NCBI GenBank assembly: GCA_963976695.1
Contig: CAXBMB010000008.1
Coordinates: 1 to 64,000, forward strand
Direction of reading: 5' to 3'
DNA length: 64,000 nt
Origin: CAXBMB01 sp963976695
GTDB taxonomy: Bacteria > Pseudomonadota > Alphaproteobacteria > Kiloniellales > DSM-21159
Shown here: positions 60,093-64,000 of the stretch, piece after piece
Layout of the letters: each line of letters opens with the position of its first letter
Numbering within the stretch: position 1 is the stretch's first letter
Notes under the pieces: generated by a model
What the model was told of the DNA's origin: nothing
Databases searched by the model: none
The model's input: the letters and a program-made list of their open reading frames with translations, nothing else
Made by a program: the position numbers and the translations under genes

Positions 60093-61367
60093 ATGTCTGA
60101 GCAGGCTGACATCATCCTTGTCGGCGGCGGCGTCCTAGGGGCCGCCATCGCCTATCAGTTAATCCGCAAACGGGCCGGGCGGGTTTTGTTGCTGGAGCGA
60201 AATGACCTGGCGTCGGGCTCGACCTGCCGGGCCGAGGGTTTACTGCTGAGCGCCAACCAGGCCGGGGCGCTGGCGCCCTTCATCCGGCAGACCCGCGCCA
60301 CGCTGAACAACCTCAGCGACCAGTTGGCTGATGACCTGGGTTTCCGGCAGGTCGGCTCGATCCGCACCGCCGCCAGCCAAGCCCGGCTGGTGCAACTCAT
60401 GGGGCTGGTCGCCGACTGCGCCAGCCAAGGCCAGCCCTTCGAGCTGCTGACCGGCGACAGCCTGCGCCAACAGGTGCCCTGGCTCGCCACCGAGCTGATT
60501 TCCCGCGCCGTGCACTTTCCCGAAGACGGTTGGATTGACCCCTTCCGGCTGACCGCCGGTTATCTTCGCGCCGCCCAGGCCCACGCCCAGCAGGCGCGCG
60601 TCAAGACCGACCAGTTGGAGGTCCGCACCCGCTGCGGCGTCACGCGGTTGCGGCGGCAGGGTCGGCGGGTCATCGGGGTGACCACCGAAAGCGGCCAGGC
60701 CATCGACGCGCCGCTGGTGATCAATGCCGCCGGGGTTTGGGCCAGCCTGCTGGCCGAAGAGCTGGCCCAAGACGGCCCGCTGCCCAACCTGCCCTTCGTG
60801 CCGCTGCGCCAGCACCACTGGGTGACAAAACCGACGGCGGCCTTTCCAGCCAGCCAGCCGATCGTGGTGATCCCCGAGGCCCGCGCCGTCACCCGCCCGA
60901 ACGGCGGCGGCCTGCAACTCAGCGTGCAGGAACTCGAAAGCCTTCCTTTCGACGCCCGGAAACTGTCGGGGGACGCCCAGGCGCTGGCGCAGGCCGAGGT
61001 GGACAATCCCTGGCGAACCCTGGCCGAGTCCGCGGCGGAGCTGCGTCATTTCTTTCCCGGCATCCTGGCCAGCCATTGGGATTTCTATGTCGCCAACCTG
61101 GAGGCGCACACGCCCGATGGCTATCCGCTGCTGGGAGCCTGGCCGGGCCTGGAGGGCCTGCTGGTGGCGACGGGCCTGGGAGGCCAGGCCGTGGCCGCCT
61201 CGGCCGGGCTGGCGGAGGTGATCGCCGACCTGGCGTTGGGTCAGGACAACCCGCACGACCTGAGCCGTTTCGCGCTGACCCGCTTCGGCCGCGTCGATGC
61301 CTATGGCGCCGATTTCCGACACCGGTGCCTCACCGCCCGCGCCGACCGACAGAAGGCCACGCTCTAG
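60093..61367 (+). CDS. FAD-dependent oxidoreductase (DAO fold)
   Basis: 424 residues. FAD motif IILVGGGVLGAAIAYQLIRK, then LASGSTCRAEGLL, the substrate-domain blocks AVHFPEDGWIDPFRLTAGYL and LVINAAGVWASLL, and the C-terminal EAHTPDGYPLLGAWPGLEGLLVATGLGGQAVAAS (in parts). Family oxidises amines or amino acids such as sarcosine, glycine or proline-type compounds; the substrate is not evident. Its TAG overlaps the stop of the convergent gene in a shared CTAG. Confidence 0.85.
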   Translation: MSEQADIILVGGGVLGAAIAYQLIRKRAGRVLLLERNDLASGSTCRAEGLLLSANQAGALAPFIRQTRATLNNLSDQLADDLGFRQVGSIRTAASQARLVQLMGLVADCASQGQPFELLTGDSLRQQVPWLATELISRAVHFPEDGWIDPFRLTAGYLRAAQAHAQQARVKTDQLEVRTRCGVTRLRRQGRRVIGVTTESGQAIDAPLVINAAGVWASLLAEELAQDGPLPNLPFVPLRQHHWVTKPTAAFPASQPIVVIPEARAVTRPNGGGLQLSVQELESLPFDARKLSGDAQALAQAEVDNPWRTLAESAAELRHFFPGILASHWDFYVANLEAHTPDGYPLLGAWPGLEGLLVATGLGGQAVAASAGLAEVIADLALGQDNPHDLSRFALTRFGRVDAYGADFRHRCLTARADRQKATL

Positions 61368-62251
61368 CCGCGCTGCGCCCAAATCGCCGCCAGCCCCTGC
61401 CGATAGGTTGGATAGTCAAAGACATAGCCCAGTTCGTCGCGAACCCGCTTGTTGGAAACCCGCCGGTTGTCGAGATAGAAGGAGCGGGCCATGGGGCTCA
61501 GCTCCGCCTCGGCGAAGGGCACCAGGGGCGGCGGCGCCACGCCCATCAACTGGGCGGCGAATTCCACCACCAGCGCCGGATTTTCGGGCTGATCATCGCA
61601 GACGTTATAGACCCGTCCGCCAGCGGGACGGGCGATGGAGGCCGCCACCACACCGGCAATGTCATCGACATGAATACGGCTGAACACCTGCCCGGGCCGC
61701 TCCAGCCGACGGGCGCGGCCCGACTCCAGGCTCTCGAACTGGCTGCGCCCCGGTCCATAGATTCCGGCCAGGCGAAAAATATGGGTCGGAAAGCCCCGCT
61801 CGCGATGCAGCGCCAGCCAGGCCGCCTCCGCCTCGACCCGCCAGCGGTTGCGCGCCGAGGTCGGGTGCAGCGCGGACTCTTCGTCCACCCAGGCGCCTTC
61901 GGTGTTTCCATAGACGCCGGTGGTCGAGAGATAGCCCATCCAGGCCAGGCTCGGTAACCCCAGAATATCGGCGCGGTGCGCCGCCAGGACCGGATCGCCG
62001 CCTTCTTCGGGCTTCACCGAGGTCAGCAGGTGTGTGGTGCCTTGCAGCGCTGCCGCCGGCGCGGCCAAGGGCTGCCCCGCGTCGAACACAAAGGCCTCAA
62101 TGCCTTGACGGCGCAAGTCCGCGGCCTTGTCGGCCGACCGGGTGGTGCCGGCGACGGTCCAGCCCTGCGCCAACAAACGCCGCGCCAAACGCTGCGCGCT
62201 GTAGCCCAGGCCGAAACAAAAAAGTCGCTGCGATGATTTTTTATTGGTCAT
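61364..62251 (-). CDS. NAD(P)-dependent epimerase/dehydratase (YeeZ-like) protein
   Basis: 295 residues, extended short-chain dehydrogenase fold. LFCFGLGYSAQRLARRLLAQG replaces the classical GxxGxxG, followed by SVKPEEGGDPVL, YLSTTGVYGNTEGAWVDE, FRLAGIYGPGRSQFE and the HVDDIAGVVAASI. The catalytic Tyr-x3-Lys is not preserved in the usual form, as in YeeZ-type proteins. ATG 62251. Divergent to the TPR gene; no known substrate. Confidence 0.85.
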   Translation of the reverse strand: MTNKKSSQRLFCFGLGYSAQRLARRLLAQGWTVAGTTRSADKAADLRRQGIEAFVFDAGQPLAAPAAALQGTTHLLTSVKPEEGGDPVLAAHRADILGLPSLAWMGYLSTTGVYGNTEGAWVDEESALHPTSARNRWRVEAEAAWLALHRERGFPTHIFRLAGIYGPGRSQFESLESGRARRLERPGQVFSRIHVDDIAGVVAASIARPAGGRVYNVCDDQPENPALVVEFAAQLMGVAPPPLVPFAEAELSPMARSFYLDNRRVSNKRVRDELGYVFDYPTYRQGLAAIWAQRG

Positions 62252-62260
62252 GACCGTAAG

Positions 62261-63118
62261 ATGAAACAGCCGGGACTTGATGACCAGGGTAGAAATGCCG
62301 ATGCTGCGCCCATGGTAACGCAAAAAACTTTTTCCCGCCCGGCTGTTCCGGCGCCGGGCCGCCAGCGCTGGTTCGCCTTGGGCCTTGTTCCGGTCTTTTT
62401 GCTGCCGCTGGCGATCGGCGTCGGCCCGGCCTGGTCGGCCAGCGGCGAAGAGGCCGAGTATCGCGCCTGCCTGAGCTTGGCTGAGCGCAAGCCAAGCAGC
62501 GCCTTTGAAACCGCGTTGGCCTGGCGCGACGACAACGGCGGCGAGCTGGCCAGCCATTGCCTGGCCGTATCGCTGATGAACATGAAGCAGTATGAAGCCG
62601 CCGGCTTGGAGTTCGAGGAGCTCGCCGCCAAGGTCAAGCCGGCGCTGCAGCCGGACATTCTCGCCCAGGCGGCCTTCGCCTGGCTGGGGCGCGAAGACTA
62701 TGACCGCGCCTACAAGCTGCAAAGCCAGGCCCTCGAACGTCGCCCCGACGATCCGGAACTGCTGCTGGATCGTAGCCTGACACTGGCGGAAACAGGCAAC
62801 TATTGGGAAGCGCTGGATGATCTCAACCGCGCCCGCGAGCTGGCGCCGAACCGCGCCGATCTTCTGGTTTACCGGGCCAGCGCCTACCGCATGGTCTTGG
62901 CCAATGAACTGGCGCTGGAGGACATCACCCTGGCGCTGGAACTGGATGACCGGAACCCGGACGCCTACCTGGAGCGCGGAATTCTGCGCCGCCTGGCCGG
63001 CGACCCGGACGGGGCGCGGCGGGATTGGCTGATGGTGCTGTCGCTGGCCAATGAAACCACGGTCGTGGCCGGCTCGGCCCGGGCCAACCTGGAAAAGCTC
63101 GACGTCAAGATTGACTAA
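62261..63118 (+). CDS. Exported TPR-repeat protein
   Basis: 285 residues from ATG 62261, or 268 from ATG 62312; the second is directly ahead of the signal sequence (RQRWFALGLVPVFLLPLAIG... AWSA). The mature part holds about five TPR-like helix pairs, e.g. AAFAWLGREDYDRAYKLQSQALERRPDDPELLLDRSLTLAE in parts and AYRMVLANELALEDITLALELDDRNPDAYLERG in parts. Likely a periplasmic scaffold; no specific partner can be named. Confidence 0.75.
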   Translation: MKQPGLDDQGRNADAAPMVTQKTFSRPAVPAPGRQRWFALGLVPVFLLPLAIGVGPAWSASGEEAEYRACLSLAERKPSSAFETALAWRDDNGGELASHCLAVSLMNMKQYEAAGLEFEELAAKVKPALQPDILAQAAFAWLGREDYDRAYKLQSQALERRPDDPELLLDRSLTLAETGNYWEALDDLNRARELAPNRADLLVYRASAYRMVLANELALEDITLALELDDRNPDAYLERGILRRLAGDPDGARRDWLMVLSLANETTVVAGSARANLEKLDVKID

Positions 63119-63167
63119 AGCAACGCACCGCACCGCACCGAGCGCGACTTTCCGGGTCGATAACCGG

Positions 63168-63836
63168 CTAGAAATCAGGATCGGCGTAGTGCTTGGGCGG
63201 CGGACTGCCGGGCAGAAAATCCTTGAATATCTTACGCATCGCCGGGCGCGACTTCATCCGGGCGTACCAATCCTTGGCGCCGGGGTGATCTTCCCAGGGC
63301 ACGTCGCCGAGATAGTCGACGCAGGAAATATGCGCCGCCGCCGCCAGGTCGGCCATGCTGAGCTGTTCACCGGCCAGCCACTGGCGGCGCTCGATCAGCC
63401 AGCCGATGTAGTCCAGGTGATAGTGAATGTTTTGATTGGCCGCGCGGATAGTGGTCGAGGTCGGTGTTCCCTGGCCGAGGAAGCGCTTCATGATCTTTTC
63501 TTCCAGCAGCAAGCCGGACACCTCGGCGGCAAACTTGCTGTCGAACCAGCGCAGCAGCCGGCGCACCTCCGCCCGGTCGTGCGGGGTGACGCCCAGCAGA
63601 TTGCGCTCGGGATAAAGCTCTTCGAGAAATTCCAGGATCACCAGGGTGTCCGGCAGCACGGTGCCGTCTTCTTCAATCAGCACCGGGACCTCGCCCGCCG
63701 GATTGAGCCGTAAAAACCCTTCCCGCCGTTCCCAGACCTTTTCGGACTTAAGTTCAAAATCCAGTCCCTTTTCCGCCAGGATCAAGCGAATCAAGCGAGA
63801 ACCGGGATCAAGCGACATGTGATAGAGAATGCGCAT
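63168..63836 (-). CDS. Glutathione S-transferase family protein
   Basis: 222 residues. N-terminal thioredoxin-like domain (RILYHMSLDPGSRLIRLILAEKG, NPAGEVPVLIEEDGTVLPDTLVILEFLEE in parts, with cis-Pro in VPVL and the Asp/Thr glutathione-binding site) and an all-helical C-terminal domain (GEQLSMADLAAAAHISCVDYLG, the N-capping box). Detoxification or maleylacetoacetate-isomerase-type chemistry is family knowledge; substrate unknown. Convergent to the TPR gene by 49 bp. Confidence 0.9.
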   Translation of the reverse strand: MRILYHMSLDPGSRLIRLILAEKGLDFELKSEKVWERREGFLRLNPAGEVPVLIEEDGTVLPDTLVILEFLEELYPERNLLGVTPHDRAEVRRLLRWFDSKFAAEVSGLLLEEKIMKRFLGQGTPTSTTIRAANQNIHYHLDYIGWLIERRQWLAGEQLSMADLAAAAHISCVDYLGDVPWEDHPGAKDWYARMKSRPAMRKIFKDFLPGSPPPKHYADPDF

Positions 63837-64000
63837 GGCAGTCAGGGTCCGATGCGAAAAGACAAACAGGAAGACGGGGCGGAAAAAATCGCCGCTGTCT
63901 GGCTCTGCCAGCCCGCAGGCAAAAAATCAAGCCAGATCCGCCAAGAAACGCGGGACGCGCGCCGCGACGATAAAACGCAAGCATCGCTGTTGTTTTCCAT
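63837..64000. other. Window end, no supported gene
   Basis: 164 bp upstream of the GST gene. A plus-strand frame from ATG 63852 stays open to the edge (49 codons), but it is composition-biased, has no convincing Shine-Dalgarno and no recognised feature. The GST promoter should lie here. Confidence 0.4.

Noticed and set aside
63852..64000. Gene running off the right edge
   Set aside because: Open frame of 49 codons without Shine-Dalgarno or recognisable sequence; too short to support.

Overview
The window is about 65% GC and reads as chromosomal backbone of an alphaproteobacterium, most likely of the order Rhodospirillales. This placement rests on gene order and protein style, not on a marker search. 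The conserved block def-fmt-truA, dapE-dapD, argB, engB (yihA), yidC, yidD, rnpA, rpmH is typical of that class, as is addA followed by trxA. There are about 60 protein genes. I recognise no rRNA or tRNA gene, CRISPR array, insertion sequence or prophage.

Layout. 1-3.7 kb: the 3' part of addA, then trxA. 3.8-13 kb: small metabolic genes and regulators (oxidoreductase/LysR pair, monooxygenase/ArsR-like pair, class IV aminotransferase, VOC protein, CurA-like reductase, Nudix), then recR and a DUF4139 exported protein. 13-18.9 kb: EamA transporter, AraC regulator and rmuC on the minus strand, then def-fmt-truA on the plus strand. 18.9-28.1 kb: an accessory catabolic segment (repeat-bearing small exported protein, membrane protein, Asp/Glu-type racemase, GntR regulator, ThDP enzyme, D-amino-acid-dehydrogenase-like enzyme, three-gene TRAP transporter) lying between truA and dapE. 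28-38.2 kb: lysine and arginine biosynthesis genes (dapE, dapD, argB) and the engB-yidC-yidD-rnpA-rpmH block; rpmH is only 44 codons long and starts with GTG. 38.5-46 kb: TVP38 protein with a disulfide oxidoreductase, choline sulfatase with its LysR regulator, a Cys-rich NPC-repeat exported peptide, and an orphan histidine kinase. 46-52.6 kb: two uncharacterised genes and a cobalamin group (cobT, cobS, cobC, cobD) with a SYLF protein. 53-64 kb: SCO protein, argC, infC, thrS, a glycosyltransferase, a hydrolase, an FAD oxidoreductase, a short-chain dehydrogenase relative, a TPR protein and a GST.

The most unusual signals are outside ordinary gene calls. (1) About ten intergenic copies of a 40-60 bp palindromic element of the form GTGATCGAC ... 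GAAGCGC-loop-GCGCTTC ... GTCGATCAC occur across the 64 kb in both orientations. (2) infC appears to start at AUA, with a good Shine-Dalgarno sequence 9 nt upstream. (3) A small exported protein is built of NPC/NPCAAK repeats with nine cysteines. (4) RnpA is about 80 residues longer than usual because of an acidic insertion and a basic tail. (5) The racemase / D-amino acid dehydrogenase / ThDP enzyme / TRAP set looks like one undescribed uptake-and-degradation pathway under a GntR repressor, with a perfect palindrome in the divergent promoter region.
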